64,000 nucleotides of DNA, from the NCBI GenBank assembly GCA_021845505.1, contig JAJZVU010000001.1, positions 186,001 through 250,000 of the forward strand, read 5' to 3'. A model generated the notes under the pieces. The model searched no databases, was not told the origin of the DNA, and was given only the letters and a program-made list of their open reading frames with translations. The DNA is from Pseudomonadota bacterium. Its GTDB lineage: Bacteria; Pseudomonadota; Gammaproteobacteria; Burkholderiales; Burkholderiaceae_C. How positions within the stretch are numbered: the stretch's first letter is position 1; each line of letters begins with the position of its first letter. The position numbers and the translations under genes are program-made. Below are positions 50,493 to 59,784 of the stretch, piece after piece.

Positions 50493-53012
50493 ATGCATCC
50501 GGACACCGCAACCCCGAGCCCGGGCCCGGGCGGCCTGAGCAGCGCCGAAGCCGCGGCGCGCCTGGCCGCCTGCGGGCCGAACCAGCTGCAGCCGCGACGG
50601 CGCAGGCGGGCCTGGGTGCAATGGCTGTCGCGCCTGGGCAACCCGCTGGTGCTGGTGCTGCTGGCCGCGGCCGGGGTGTCCGCGCTGGGCGCCGACCCCG
50701 CTGCGGCGGCGGTCATCGTGCTGATCGTGCTGGCCAGCGTCAGCCTGGACTTCCTGCAGGAACACCGAGCCGGCCAGGCCGCGCAACGCCTGGCCGACCA
50801 GGTGGCGGTGACGGCCAGCGTGCTGCGCGACGGCCGCGTCCAGGCGCTGGCGCTGGCCGACATCGTGCCCGGCGACCTGGTGCTGCTGCGCGCGGGCGAC
50901 CTGGTTCCGGCCGACGGCGTGGCGGTCGAGCTCGACGACCTGTTCGTCGACCAGGCGCGGCTCACCGGCGAGCCCTACCCGGTGGAAAAGCGCCTGGATC
51001 GCGGGCATGCGCCCGGTGCGTGGGACGCCGAGGCGACCGACGCGCTGTTCATGGGCAGCTCGGTGCTGACCGGCTCGGCGCGCATGCTGGTCGCGCGCAC
51101 CGGAGCCGACACCGTGCTCGGCCAGGCGGCCGGCGCGCTGGACAGGGCGCCCCCGCCCACCGCCTTCGAGGTCGGTACGCGGCGCTTCGGTCTGCTGATC
51201 CTGCGGCTGACCATCGGCCTGGTGCTGTTCGTGCTGCTGGTCGACGGGGTGCTGCAACGCCCGCTGCTGGAGTCCTTCCTGTTCGCGGTGGCGCTGGCGG
51301 TCGGGCTGACTCCCGAACTGCTGCCGATGATCGTGTCGGTGACCCTGGCGCGCGGCGCGCTGCGCATGGCCAGCGCGCAGGTCATCGTCAAGCGGCTGTC
51401 GGCGATCCAGGACATGGGCGCGATGGACCTGTTGTGCACCGACAAGACCGGAACCCTGACCGAGGCGCGCATCCGGCTGGAGCGCCACGTCGACCCGCAG
51501 GGACGCGACAGCGCGCGGCTGCTCGAGCTGGCCTACCTCAACAGCCTGTTCGAAAGCGGACTGCGCAGCCCGCTGGACGAGGCCATCCTGCAGCACCGCG
51601 CAGCGGACGCGCAGGGCTGGCGCAAGCTCGACGAGGTGCCGTTCGACTTCGAGCGCAGGCGCATCTCGGTGCTGCTGGAGCGCGGGCAGCGCCGGCTGCT
51701 GGTGGTCAAGGGCGCGCCCGAGGACGTGCTGGCGCTGTGCAAGCGCTACGAAGGCGAGGGCGGAGCGCCGCTGCCGCTGGACGCCGCGGCGCGCCGTCGC
51801 ATCGACGCGCTGTTCGAGGGCTACGGCGACCAGGGGCTGCGGGTGCTGGGCGTGGGCTGGCGCGACATGCCGCCCGAGCAGCTGCACGCCGTGGTCGGCG
51901 ACGAGTCGGACCTGGTGTTCGCCGGATTCGCCGCCTTCCTCGATCCGCCCAAGCCGGGCGCTGCGCGCGCGCTGGCCGCGCTCGAGGCCAGCGGGGTCGC
52001 GCTGAAGATCCTCACCGGCGACAACGAGCGGGTGACCCGCCACGTCTGCGGCCTGCTGGGAATCCGGGTGCGGGGGGTGCTCACCGGCCACGACATCGCC
52101 GGCATGCACGACGATGCGCTGCGCGCGCGCCTGGCGCGGGTCAACCTGGTGTGCCGCGCCGACCCGGCGCAGAAGAACCGCGTGCTGCTGGCGCTGAAGG
52201 CGCGCGGCCATGTGGTCGGCTACCTCGGCGACGGCATCAACGACGCGCCGGCGCTGCATGCCGCCGACGTCGGCATTTCGGTGCAGGGGGCGGTCGACGT
52301 GGCCAGGCAGGCCGCGGCGCTGATCCTGCTGCGCAACGACCTGTCGGTGCTGCACGCCGCGATCATCGAGGGCCGCCGCACCTTCGGCAACGTGATGAAG
52401 TACATCATGATGGCCACCAGTTCGAACTTCGGCAACATGTTCAGCATGGCCGCTGCCGCGCTGCTGCTGCCCTTCCTGCCGATGCTGCCGCTGCAGGTGC
52501 TGCTCAACAACCTGCTCTACGACATCTCGGAGCTGGCGCTTCCGCTGGACCACGTCGACGCCGAGGACCTGGCGCGCCCGCGGCGCTGGGACATGGGTTT
52601 CGTGCGCGACTTCATGCTGAGCATCGGGCCGGTCAGCTCGCTGTTCGACCTGCTGACCTTCTACCTGCTGCTGCGCTGGCTGCACGCCGACGCCGCGATG
52701 TTCCACACCGGCTGGTTCGTCGAGTCCCTCGCCACCCAGGTGCTGGTGATCTTTGTCATCCGCACGCGGCGCAGCCCCTGGCGCAGCAGGCCGCAGCGCG
52801 CCCTGGCGCTGCTGGCCGTCGCGGTGGTCGCGCTGGCCGTGCTGCTGCCCTACACCCCGCTGGCGCCCGCGCTGGGGCTGGTCGCGCTGCCGGTGGGCTA
52901 CTTCGCGCTGCTGGTACCGCTGGTCGGCTGCTACCTGCTGCTGGTCGAGGCGGCCAAGCGCGCCTTCTATCGCTGGCACGCCGCGCGCGGCCGCCGCCGG
53001 CCCCGGCGCTGA
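50493..53012 (+). CDS. MgtA/MgtB-type P-type ATPase
   Basis: The 839-residue transporter has the P-type phosphorylation motif DKTGTLT with Asp317, TGEP actuator motif (LTGEPYPVEK), the TPELLPMIVS-type M4 helix (ALAVGLTPELLPMIV) and KILTGDNE and GDGINDAPAL motifs of the P- and N-domains. The M4 and M5 motifs fit the Mg2+-importing group (type IIIB). The C-terminal helices are present. ATG 50493 is used; the upstream open frame is not family-like. It may import Mg2+ at low external levels; nothing in the leader resembles the mgtA riboswitch of enteric bacteria. Confidence 0.9.
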   Translation: MHPDTATPSPGPGGLSSAEAAARLAACGPNQLQPRRRRRAWVQWLSRLGNPLVLVLLAAAGVSALGADPAAAAVIVLIVLASVSLDFLQEHRAGQAAQRLADQVAVTASVLRDGRVQALALADIVPGDLVLLRAGDLVPADGVAVELDDLFVDQARLTGEPYPVEKRLDRGHAPGAWDAEATDALFMGSSVLTGSARMLVARTGADTVLGQAAGALDRAPPPTAFEVGTRRFGLLILRLTIGLVLFVLLVDGVLQRPLLESFLFAVALAVGLTPELLPMIVSVTLARGALRMASAQVIVKRLSAIQDMGAMDLLCTDKTGTLTEARIRLERHVDPQGRDSARLLELAYLNSLFESGLRSPLDEAILQHRAADAQGWRKLDEVPFDFERRRISVLLERGQRRLLVVKGAPEDVLALCKRYEGEGGAPLPLDAAARRRIDALFEGYGDQGLRVLGVGWRDMPPEQLHAVVGDESDLVFAGFAAFLDPPKPGAARALAALEASGVALKILTGDNERVTRHVCGLLGIRVRGVLTGHDIAGMHDDALRARLARVNLVCRADPAQKNRVLLALKARGHVVGYLGDGINDAPALHAADVGISVQGAVDVARQAAALILLRNDLSVLHAAIIEGRRTFGNVMKYIMMATSSNFGNMFSMAAAALLLPFLPMLPLQVLLNNLLYDISELALPLDHVDAEDLARPRRWDMGFVRDFMLSIGPVSSLFDLLTFYLLLRWLHADAAMFHTGWFVESLATQVLVIFVIRTRRSPWRSRPQRALALLAVAVVALAVLLPYTPLAPALGLVALPVGYFALLVPLVGCYLLLVEAAKRAFYRWHAARGRRRPRR

Positions 53013-53025
53013 ACGCCGTCGGCGC

Positions 53026-53550
53026 TCACGGCCAGGGCTCGAACAGCGCGCGCGCGGTGTTGCGAAAATGGGGAAACACCCGCGCGCTCCACGCGGTGTC
53101 CCGCGCGGCAACCCAGGCGGGCGAGCCGACCACCGCGGCGTCGACCACGTCGTAGGCCGCGTAGTAGCGGGCTCCCGGGCCATGCTGGCGGTAGCGCGCC
53201 GCGCGCACCGTGCCGGCGACCGCTGCCAGACCCGGCAGGTGCTCGCGGTCGTACCAGTCGTTGAACTCGGCCTCGTGTTCGGGCGCGACGTCGGTCTGCA
53301 CCACGTACTGGACCCGCGGCGTCGCCGCGGCGGCGCCGTCGAGGCTGGACAGCGTCTCCAGGCGCACCACCTGGAGTCCGGCCGGCGCCTGCGGCGGCAG
53401 GCGCCGCAGCAGGCTCGGCGCGACATAGGCATGCACCAGGTCCTCGCCGCGCGCGCGCCAGCAGCTCCAGCCCGGATCGAAGGGCGCAAGCGCCGCGCGC
53501 AGCTGCGCGAAGGCCGCCGCGTCCATTTTCAGCAACACCAGCGCATCCAT
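53026..53550 (-). CDS. Putative EthD/DUF4286-like ferredoxin-fold protein
   Basis: The 174-residue protein has a central EFNDWYDREHLPGL motif, typical of small dimeric alpha/beta-barrel proteins of the EthD/DUF4286 type, and a preceding strand RVQYVVQTDVAP. No catalytic set is known. It has its own TACAAT -10 candidate at 53616-53611. It converges with the P-type ATPase gene (13-base gap) and lies 109 bases upstream of the TPP operon end, not clearly part of it. Confidence 0.75.
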   Translation of the reverse strand: MDALVLLKMDAAAFAQLRAALAPFDPGWSCWRARGEDLVHAYVAPSLLRRLPPQAPAGLQVVRLETLSSLDGAAAATPRVQYVVQTDVAPEHEAEFNDWYDREHLPGLAAVAGTVRAARYRQHGPGARYYAAYDVVDAAVVGSPAWVAARDTAWSARVFPHFRNTARALFEPWP

Positions 53551-53610
53551 GGCGTCATCCCGTCGCGATAGCCGGCAGCCGGGCGGCAGCGCCCGCAGCC
53601 CCAGCCGCGG

Positions 53611-53616
53611 ATTGTA
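53611..53616 (-). promoter_or_regulatory. Candidate -10 element (TACAAT) of the EthD-like gene
   Basis: On the minus strand TACAAT is about 60 bases before the start codon at 53550. The -35 region is not clear. Confidence 0.35.
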
Positions 53617-53659
53617 GGGGGCGCGGCGGGCATCCGGCCGCGGCGCCGCAGCCCCTCGC

Positions 53660-55321
53660 TCAGGGCGCGACCTTGCGCTGGATCGCCCGCGCCAGCGGCC
53701 GCGGCATCGCGTCCAGCCTGCGCAGCAGGCGCGGCAGCAGGCGCAGCTTGAGCCCGCCGATGGCCGGCGGAACCACGGCCTCGATGAGATGCGGCCCGGG
53801 ACTGGCCAGCGCGTGGGCGAAGGCCGCGGCGAACTCCTCGGCGGTTGCGGCCCGCACCCCCGGCACGCCCAGGCCGTCGGCGAGTCGAACGAAATCCAGC
53901 GGCGGCTCGCCCAGATCGAATTGCGAGCGCGCGCCGGCAGCGGCCCGCCCGCCCGCCAGGCGCTGCAGCTCCAGGTTCAAGATGGCATAGGAGCGGTTGT
54001 TGAACACCACGCAGACCACGTGCAGGCGCTCGCGCGCCATCGTCCACAGCGCCTGCAGGGTGTAGAGCGCGGCGCCGTCGCCGACGAGGGCGATCACCGG
54101 ACGTTGCGGGCACGCGATCGCAGCGCCCACCGCCAGCGGCAGGCCCTGGCCGATCGCGCCACCGGTCAGCGTGAGCAGGTCGTGGCGCGGGGCCCCGGCG
54201 GTGTACAGCGGCAGCATCACCGCCGAGGTCTGCGCCTCGTCGACGACGATCGCCTGCTGCGGCAGCAGCCGGCCGACTTCCCTGCACACCTTCTGCGCGC
54301 TGAGGCTGCCGCGCGCCGGCCGCGGCAGCGCCGGCTGCTGCAGCCGCGGCGTCGCCTGGCGTGCTCCCAGCCGGCCGGCCAGCCGCTGCAGCGCGTCGTC
54401 GACGTCGTCGCCGGCAGCCGCCAGGCCACAGGCCGTGCAAGCCGGAGGCAGCAGGTCGCCGGACCTGCCGGGGTAGGCGAAGAACGCCGCCGGCGGCCTG
54501 GCGCCGACCAGCACCACGCTGCGCAGGCCGTCGAGCTGCACCGCGGCGAGTTCGGGCAGGTAGGCGATGCGCTCGACCGCCGGCAGCCCGGCGCCGCGCT
54601 CCATGCGGGTCGGGAAGGTCTCGGCGAGCAGCCGCGCGCCGCTGCGCTCGGCGATGCGCGCGGCCGCCAGCAACGCCGGTTCGCGCAGCGCGTGCCCGCC
54701 GAGCAGCAGCGCGGCCGGGCCCGCGTCGACGAGGGCGCGCGCCGCGTCGTCGATCGCCGCTTCGGCCACCGGCGCGGGCCGCGCCGGCTGCGCGACCGGC
54801 GCGACCGGCGCGCCGGCGTCCTCGCCCCAGCTGACGTCGGCCGGCACGATCAGCGTGGCCACGCCCGCCGGCGGGCCCAGCGCCGCGGCCAGCGCCTGCA
54901 GCGCGTCGCTGCACAGCGAGCCGGCGCTCGCGCAGGTGCGCACCCAGGCCGAGACATTGCGCGCGACGGTCTCGATGTCCGACTGCAGCGGCGCGTCGTA
55001 CGCACGGTGCGAACTCGCGTGGTCGCCGACCAGGTTGAGCACCGGTACGCCGGCGCGGCGCGCGTTGTGCAGGTTGGCCAGGCCGTTGCCCAGCCCGCAG
55101 CCCAGGTGCAGCAGCGTGGCCGCGGGCCGCTCGCGCATGCGCGCGTAGCCGTCGGCGGCGCCGGTGGCCACGCCCTCGAACAGGGTCAGCACCGGGCGCA
55201 GCCGCGGCTCGGAGTCGAGCGCGGCGACGAGTTCGATTTCCGTCGTGCCGGGGTTGGTGAAACACACCTCGACCCCGGCATCGGCCAGGGTCCGCAGCAG
55301 GCGTCGAGCGGCCTCGGACAC
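53660..55321 (-). CDS. TPP-dependent enzyme, acetolactate-synthase-like
   Basis: The 553-residue protein has the three-domain plan of the acetolactate synthase/benzoylformate decarboxylase group: N-terminal TPP domain with Glu in LFEGVATGAADGYARM, a middle Rossmann domain, and C-terminal TPP domain with GDG-x26-NN (VALVGDGAALYTL ... VFNNRSYAIL). No FAD-binding insert is obvious. It may decarboxylate a 2-oxo acid, but substrate is unknown. It has a GTG start at 55321 and lies three bases after the FAD dehydrogenase gene; together with CaiB and GcdH it forms a four-gene operon. Confidence 0.85.
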   Translation of the reverse strand: MSEAARRLLRTLADAGVEVCFTNPGTTEIELVAALDSEPRLRPVLTLFEGVATGAADGYARMRERPAATLLHLGCGLGNGLANLHNARRAGVPVLNLVGDHASSHRAYDAPLQSDIETVARNVSAWVRTCASAGSLCSDALQALAAALGPPAGVATLIVPADVSWGEDAGAPVAPVAQPARPAPVAEAAIDDAARALVDAGPAALLLGGHALREPALLAAARIAERSGARLLAETFPTRMERGAGLPAVERIAYLPELAAVQLDGLRSVVLVGARPPAAFFAYPGRSGDLLPPACTACGLAAAGDDVDDALQRLAGRLGARQATPRLQQPALPRPARGSLSAQKVCREVGRLLPQQAIVVDEAQTSAVMLPLYTAGAPRHDLLTLTGGAIGQGLPLAVGAAIACPQRPVIALVGDGAALYTLQALWTMARERLHVVCVVFNNRSYAILNLELQRLAGGRAAAGARSQFDLGEPPLDFVRLADGLGVPGVRAATAEEFAAAFAHALASPGPHLIEAVVPPAIGGLKLRLLPRLLRRLDAMPRPLARAIQRKVAP

Positions 55322-55324
55322 GCT

Positions 55325-56944
55325 TCAACCCCGCGCCGCGCCGGGCGCCAGCGAGCGCGCTGCGGCGCGCGCGGTGAGGATGCAGCCGGGCAGGAAGGTT
55401 CCCTCGAGCGAGCGCCTGCCGCTGGCGCCACCGCCTCCGAAGCCGGCCGCCTCGCCGACGCAGTACAGCCCCGGCAGCGGCTGGCCCTGCTCGTCGAGCA
55501 CCCGGCTGTGCAGGTCGGTCTGCAGCCCGCCCAGGCTCTTGCGGGTGACCAGCCGCGACTGGATGGCCACGTAGGGTCCGGCGCCGGGGCTGGCCAGCGG
55601 CTTCGGCCGGCAGGTGCGCAGACGGTCGGCCGGCCATTGCCGGGCGTGCAGCACGCGGCGGATCTGGTCGTCGTTTTGCAGCCGGCTGCCGCGGACGAAC
55701 TGGGCGTCGAACTCCTCGACGCTGGCCTGCAGAACCTGCGGCAGCACGTCGTCGCTGCCGGTCAGCGCGTTCATGCGCGCGGCCAGCCCGGACAGGCTGG
55801 AATCGGCCAGGCACTGCGGGCTTTCGCGCAACAGCTGGCGCAGCAGCCGCTGGCTGCCGAACAGGGTCTCCAGCACCAGCCGCAAGCCCTGGCCCTCGCG
55901 TATGCGCGGGTTGTGCTCGGCGCCCGAGATCGCCAGTTCGCGGCGGGCGATGCGCCGGTTGAGCAGCTGCCAGGTGTAGCCGCGCGGCTGGGCCGCCACC
56001 CGCTGGCACAGCCAGTGGGTGTCGAAGCCGCTGACCAGGGGCTCCGGGCCGATGCGCTCGCCGCGGTGGTCCAGCCACAGCGCCGACTTGCAGGGGATCA
56101 GCGCCAGGCCATGGCCGGCGAAGCGTGCCTGCGGGTGGGGAATGCCGGCGGCGTAGTTCCACATGTCGCCGGCGCGGGTGATGCGGCCGCGCAGTTCGGC
56201 GGCCACCCAGGCGTGCAGCCTGCCGTCGCTGATGGGGTCCGCGCCGTGGAGCATGTCCTGCGGCATCGGCGAATCCGCGGGCCAGTTCGCCCGCACCTGC
56301 CGCGGGCTGCCGTTGATTCCGCCCATCGCCAGCACCACCGCGGGCGCCTGCAGCAGGCTCTCGCGGCCGTCCTCGGCATGCACCGCCCACGCGCCGCGCA
56401 GGCGGCCGCCCGCCAGCTCCAGCGAAAGCACGCGCTGGCCGTGCAGCAGCCGCAGGCGCGACGGCGCGGCCTCGCGCAGCGCGCGCTCGAGGCGGCGCAC
56501 CAGCTCGCGCCCGGTGCCCCAGACGATGTGGTAGCGCGGCAGGCGGTTGCCCTCGCCGTGGCGCCCGCGTTCGACCCAGTGCACGGCCGGCAGGAACCGC
56601 AGCCCGTGCGCGCGCAGCCAGTCGTGCACGTCGACCCGGCAATGCTCGACGTAGTGGCGCGCCCAGCGGCGCGGCCAGGACTCCTCGGGGCCGAGCTCGC
56701 CGAAGCGCAGCCAGTCGGCATAGGCCACGTCGGGCGTGTCGGGAATTCCCAGCCTCGCCTGCAGCGGCGTGCCCACCAGCGCCATGCCGCCGAAGGCCCA
56801 GCGTGCCAGGCCGCCCAGCGCCTGCGGCGCGTCGGCGTCGACCAGGGTCACGTGCTGGCCGGCGCGCAGGCATTCCAGCGCGGTGACCATGCCGGCCAGG
56901 CCGCCGCCGACGACCAGCACATCGGACTGCACCACCCCATCCAT
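55325..56944 (-). CDS. FAD-binding dehydrogenase, KstD-like
   Basis: The 539-residue flavoprotein has the N-terminal FAD motif DVLVVGGGLAGMVTALE, the GLARWAFGGMALVGTP segment, GNRLPRYHIVWGTG and the C-terminal GLYCVGEAAGFGGGGASGRRS, as in putative FAD-binding dehydrogenases of the 3-ketosteroid-dehydrogenase/fumarate-reductase group. Substrate is unknown. It lies between the CoA-transferase (42-base gap) and the TPP enzyme (three-base gap) and is thus part of the gcdH operon. Confidence 0.85.
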   Translation of the reverse strand: MDGVVQSDVLVVGGGLAGMVTALECLRAGQHVTLVDADAPQALGGLARWAFGGMALVGTPLQARLGIPDTPDVAYADWLRFGELGPEESWPRRWARHYVEHCRVDVHDWLRAHGLRFLPAVHWVERGRHGEGNRLPRYHIVWGTGRELVRRLERALREAAPSRLRLLHGQRVLSLELAGGRLRGAWAVHAEDGRESLLQAPAVVLAMGGINGSPRQVRANWPADSPMPQDMLHGADPISDGRLHAWVAAELRGRITRAGDMWNYAAGIPHPQARFAGHGLALIPCKSALWLDHRGERIGPEPLVSGFDTHWLCQRVAAQPRGYTWQLLNRRIARRELAISGAEHNPRIREGQGLRLVLETLFGSQRLLRQLLRESPQCLADSSLSGLAARMNALTGSDDVLPQVLQASVEEFDAQFVRGSRLQNDDQIRRVLHARQWPADRLRTCRPKPLASPGAGPYVAIQSRLVTRKSLGGLQTDLHSRVLDEQGQPLPGLYCVGEAAGFGGGGASGRRSLEGTFLPGCILTARAAARSLAPGAARG

Positions 56945-56986
56945 CGCCGCACCCTCGCCGAGGTCGATGGGGCAAGCATAGCCCTG

Positions 56987-58225
56987 TCAGATCACCTGCT
57001 GCCGGCGCAGCTGCTCGATCGCCTGCTCGTCCAGCGCCAGCCAGTCCTGCAGCACCTCGCGGCCGTGCTGGCCGAGCTGCGGCGGCGGCGCGCGATAGCT
57101 CACCGGCGACTCCGACAGGCGGATCGGGTTGGCCACCAGCGCAAGCGCCGGGCCCTCGCCGCGCGGCATGTCGACCCGCATGCCGCGCGCCATCACCTGC
57201 GGATCCGCGAACACCCCCTCCAGCGTGTTGATCGGCCCCCCCGGCACCCCGGCGGCCTGCAGCGCGTCGACCCAATGCCGGGTCGGCCGGCGCGCGGTCA
57301 GCTCGGCGATCCACGGCACCAGCAGTTCGCGGTTGCGCACCCGCTGCGGGTTGCTCGCGAAGCGCGGGTCGCTTGCCCACTCGGGGCGGCCGAGCACCCC
57401 GCACAGCGCCGCGAACTGGGTGTCGTTGCCGACGGTGATGATGATGTGGCCGTCGGCGCTCGGGAAGTCCTGGTAGGGCACGATGCTGGGGTGGGCGTTG
57501 CCCATGCGCTGCGGCAGCGCGCCGGCGGCCAGGTAGCCGGCCGCCTGGTTGGCCAGCGCGGCCACCTGCACGTCGAGCAGCGCCAGGTCGATGTGCTGGC
57601 CCCGGCCGGTGGCATGCCTGCGCTGCAGCGCCGCCAGCACGGCCACCGCGGCGTACAACCCGGTGGTCACGTCGGTCAGCGCCACGCCGACCTTCATCGG
57701 CCCGCCCCCTGGCTCGCCGTCGGGCCGCCCGGTGACGCTCATCAGCCCGCCCATCGCCTGCACCAGGAAGTCGTAGCCGGGGCGGCTGGCGTAGGGGCCG
57801 GACTGCCCGAAGCCGGTGATCGAACAGTAGATCAGCCGCGGGTTCACCGCGGCCAGACTGGGGTAGTCCAGGCCGTAGCGGGTCAGCCCGCCGGTCTTGA
57901 AGTTCTCCAGCAGCACGTCGGCGCGCGCCGCCAGTTCGCGCACCAGCGACTGGCCCGCCGGCTGCCCGAGATCGACCGCGAGCGAGCGCTTGTTGCGGTT
58001 GGCGCTGAGGAAGTAGGTCGCCTCGCGCTGCTGCGCGGCTGGCGCCTCGGGCAGCCACGGCGGCCCCCAGTGGCGAGTGTCGTCGCCGCTGCCCGGGCGC
58101 TCGACCTTCACCACGTCGGCGCCCAGGTCGCCGAGCAGCTGGCCGCACCAGGGGCCGGCCAGCACCCGCGACAGGTCCAGCACCCGCAGGCCGTGCAGCG
58201 CCGCGCGCGTGTCTTCGGCAGCCAT
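56987..58225 (-). CDS. CaiB/BaiF-family CoA-transferase
   Basis: The 412-residue class III CoA-transferase has DLSRVLAGPWCGQLLGDLGADVVKVE, of which the family core is DLSRVLAGPWC and LGADVVKVE, and VALTDVTTGLYAA with the likely catalytic Asp. Next to glutaryl-CoA dehydrogenase (11-base gap), it may move CoA from succinyl-CoA to glutarate, as in known gcdH-linked enzymes; other dicarboxylates are possible. Start ATG 58225. Confidence 0.9.
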   Translation of the reverse strand: MAAEDTRAALHGLRVLDLSRVLAGPWCGQLLGDLGADVVKVERPGSGDDTRHWGPPWLPEAPAAQQREATYFLSANRNKRSLAVDLGQPAGQSLVRELAARADVLLENFKTGGLTRYGLDYPSLAAVNPRLIYCSITGFGQSGPYASRPGYDFLVQAMGGLMSVTGRPDGEPGGGPMKVGVALTDVTTGLYAAVAVLAALQRRHATGRGQHIDLALLDVQVAALANQAAGYLAAGALPQRMGNAHPSIVPYQDFPSADGHIIITVGNDTQFAALCGVLGRPEWASDPRFASNPQRVRNRELLVPWIAELTARRPTRHWVDALQAAGVPGGPINTLEGVFADPQVMARGMRVDMPRGEGPALALVANPIRLSESPVSYRAPPPQLGQHGREVLQDWLALDEQAIEQLRRQQVI

Positions 58226-58236
58226 CGTCGCGCCGG

Positions 58237-59436
58237 CTAGAACGCGGCCACGCCGGTGATCGCGCGGCCGAGGATCAGCGCGTGGATGTCGTGGGTGCCT
58301 TCGTAGGTGTTGACCACCTCCAGGTTCACCAGGTGGCGCGCGATGCCGTACTCGTCGCTGATCCCGTTGCCGCCGAGCATGTCGCGGGCGACGCGGGCGA
58401 TGTCCAGCGCCTTGCCGCAATTGTTGCGCTTGAGGATGGAGGTCAGCTCGTCGGCAGCGGCTTGCTCGTCCTTCATGCGGCCCAGCCGCAGGCAGGCCTG
58501 CAGGCCCAGCGTGATCTCGGTCAGCATGTCGGCGAGCTTCTTCTGCACCAGCTGGTTGGCCGCCAGCGGCTTGTCGAATTGCCGCCGATCGAGCACGTAC
58601 TGGCGCGCGCGGGCGTAGCAGTCCTCGGCCGCGCCGAGCGCCCCCCAGGCGATGCCGAAGCGCGCGCTGTTCAGGCAGGTGAACGGGCCCTTGAGTCCGC
58701 GCACCCCGGGCAGCAGGTTGTCCTCGGGGCAGAACACATCCTGCAGCACGATCTGCCCGGTGACCGAGGTGCGCAGGCCGACCTTGCCGTGGATCGGCGG
58801 CGTGCGCAGCCCGTCGAAGCCGCGCTCCAGCACGAAGCCGCGGATGGTGTCGGAGTCGTCCTTGGCCCAGACCACGAACACATCGGCGATCGGGCTGTTG
58901 GTGATCCAGGTCTTCGCGCCGTTGAGCAGGTAGCCGCCGTCGACCCGCCGCGCCCGCGTGCGCATGCCCCCGGGGTCGGAGCCGTGGTCGGGCTCGGTCA
59001 GGCCGAAGCTGCCGATCGACTCGCCGCTGGCCAGCCGCGGCAGGTACTTGCGCTTGAGCGCCTCGCTGCCGAACTGCGCGATGGGCAGCATGACCAGCGA
59101 CGACTGCACGCTCATCATCGAGCGGAAGCCCGAGTCGACGCGCTCGACCTCGCGCGCGACCAGGCCGTAGCTGACGTAGTTCATCCCTCCGCCGCCGTAT
59201 TCCGGCGCGATGGTGATGCCCAGCAGGCCCAGGCCGCCCATTTCGCGGAACACCTCCGGGTCGGTGCGCTCGTGGCGGAAGGCCTCGAGCACCCGCGGCG
59301 CCAGCCGGCCCTGGCAGTAGGCGCGCGCCGCGTCGCGGATCGCCCGCTCGTCGTCGCCGAGCTGGTCGTCCAGCCGCAGCGGGTCGTCCCAGTGGAAGCT
59401 CGGCCTGGAAGGGGAGGAGGCGGAAGGCTGGGGCAT
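58237..59436 (-). CDS. gcdH: Glutaryl-CoA dehydrogenase
   Basis: GcdH oxidises and decarboxylates glutaryl-CoA to crotonyl-CoA, a shared step of lysine, tryptophan and anaerobic benzoyl-CoA degradation. The 399-residue acyl-CoA dehydrogenase has the GCDH-specific [20 protein letters not shown] block with the catalytic Glu, and [21 protein letters not shown] with the Arg that holds the distal carboxylate. ATG 59436 gives the normal length. Its promoter is predicted at 59472-59500. It is divergent from the kor operon. Confidence 0.95.
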   Translation of the reverse strand: MPQPSASSPSRPSFHWDDPLRLDDQLGDDERAIRDAARAYCQGRLAPRVLEAFRHERTDPEVFREMGGLGLLGITIAPEYGGGGMNYVSYGLVAREVERVDSGFRSMMSVQSSLVMLPIAQFGSEALKRKYLPRLASGESIGSFGLTEPDHGSDPGGMRTRARRVDGGYLLNGAKTWITNSPIADVFVVWAKDDSDTIRGFVLERGFDGLRTPPIHGKVGLRTSVTGQIVLQDVFCPEDNLLPGVRGLKGPFTCLNSARFGIAWGALGAAEDCYARARQYVLDRRQFDKPLAANQLVQKKLADMLTEITLGLQACLRLGRMKDEQAAADELTSILKRNNCGKALDIARVARDMLGGNGISDEYGIARHLVNLEVVNTYEGTHDIHALILGRAITGVAAF

Positions 59437-59471
59437 GGGGGATGGCCGGTCGGCGCGCTGCGGGAACCCGC

Positions 59472-59500
59472 AATATAGGCACGCGCGGGCCGGCCGCCAA
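59472..59500 (-). promoter_or_regulatory. Predicted sigma-70-type promoter of gcdH
   Basis: On the minus strand TTGGCG (59500-59495) and TATATT (59477-59472) are separated by exactly 17 bases. The expected start of transcription is about 30 bases before the gcdH ATG. Confidence 0.6.
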
Positions 59501-59534
59501 GCCGGCGGCAGCATGCAATCGCGCCGTGTGGGTG

Positions 59535-59548
59535 TGTTGCGCGCAACA
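59535..59548. promoter_or_regulatory. 14-bp palindrome between gcdH and the kor operon
   Basis: TGTTGCGCGCAACA is perfectly self-complementary. It lies about 35 bp upstream of the gcdH -35 element, in the typical place for an activator or repressor. The binding protein is unknown. Confidence 0.45.
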
Positions 59549-59693
59549 AGCCCCCGGCCCGCCTGCAGGTCGGGCGACGGCAAGGCCCCGCGCAGCCCCG
59601 GGTTGTGCTTCAATGGTCCGGGTCGACACCCCCGCCGGGCTTGCCGGCGATGGCGCGGCTGATCGGGGGTGAGGACGGGTCCCGGCCCGCGGG

Positions 59694-59707
59694 TTGACCC
59701 AGGTCAA
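59694..59707 (+). promoter_or_regulatory. FNR/ANR/FixK-type box upstream of the kor operon
   Basis: TTGACCCAGGTCAA has perfect TTGA-N6-TCAA half-sites and full dyad symmetry TTGACC/GGTCAA around CA. FNR-family regulators bind this pattern when oxygen is low. Its centre (59700.5) is about 60 bp upstream of a start predicted from TAACTT (59748-59753), compatible with class I activation. Confidence 0.6.
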
Positions 59708-59784
59708 GCGCGGGCGAGACCGCTGCTGCGCGAACACCGCGCAGGTGTAACTTCGGGTCACCGCCGGCTGCCAGGGGGGGACAA

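Larger units (their letters stand above)
59437..59784. other. 348-bp divergent control region, gcdH / kor operon
   Basis: No gene is supported. From left to right it holds a gcdH promoter (59472-59500), a 14-bp palindrome (59535-59548), an FNR-type box (59694-59707), a weak kor -10 candidate TAACTT (59748-59753) and a G-rich ribosome-binding site (59773-59780). It is the best-marked regulatory region of the window. Confidence 0.6.

Noticed and set aside
48759-53489. Open frame of 1576 codons on the minus strand, spanning the opposite-strand P-type ATPase gene
   Set aside because: Only its last 524 codons (from ATG at 50333) have domains. The rest is antisense to the ATPase gene and low-complexity, a common artefact of high G+C DNA.
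53529-58240. Long frames on both strands (1483-1539 codons) over the gcdH operon
   Set aside because: Both lie in alternative frames of the TPP, FAD and CoA-transferase genes, which have recognised active-site motifs in the correct frame.
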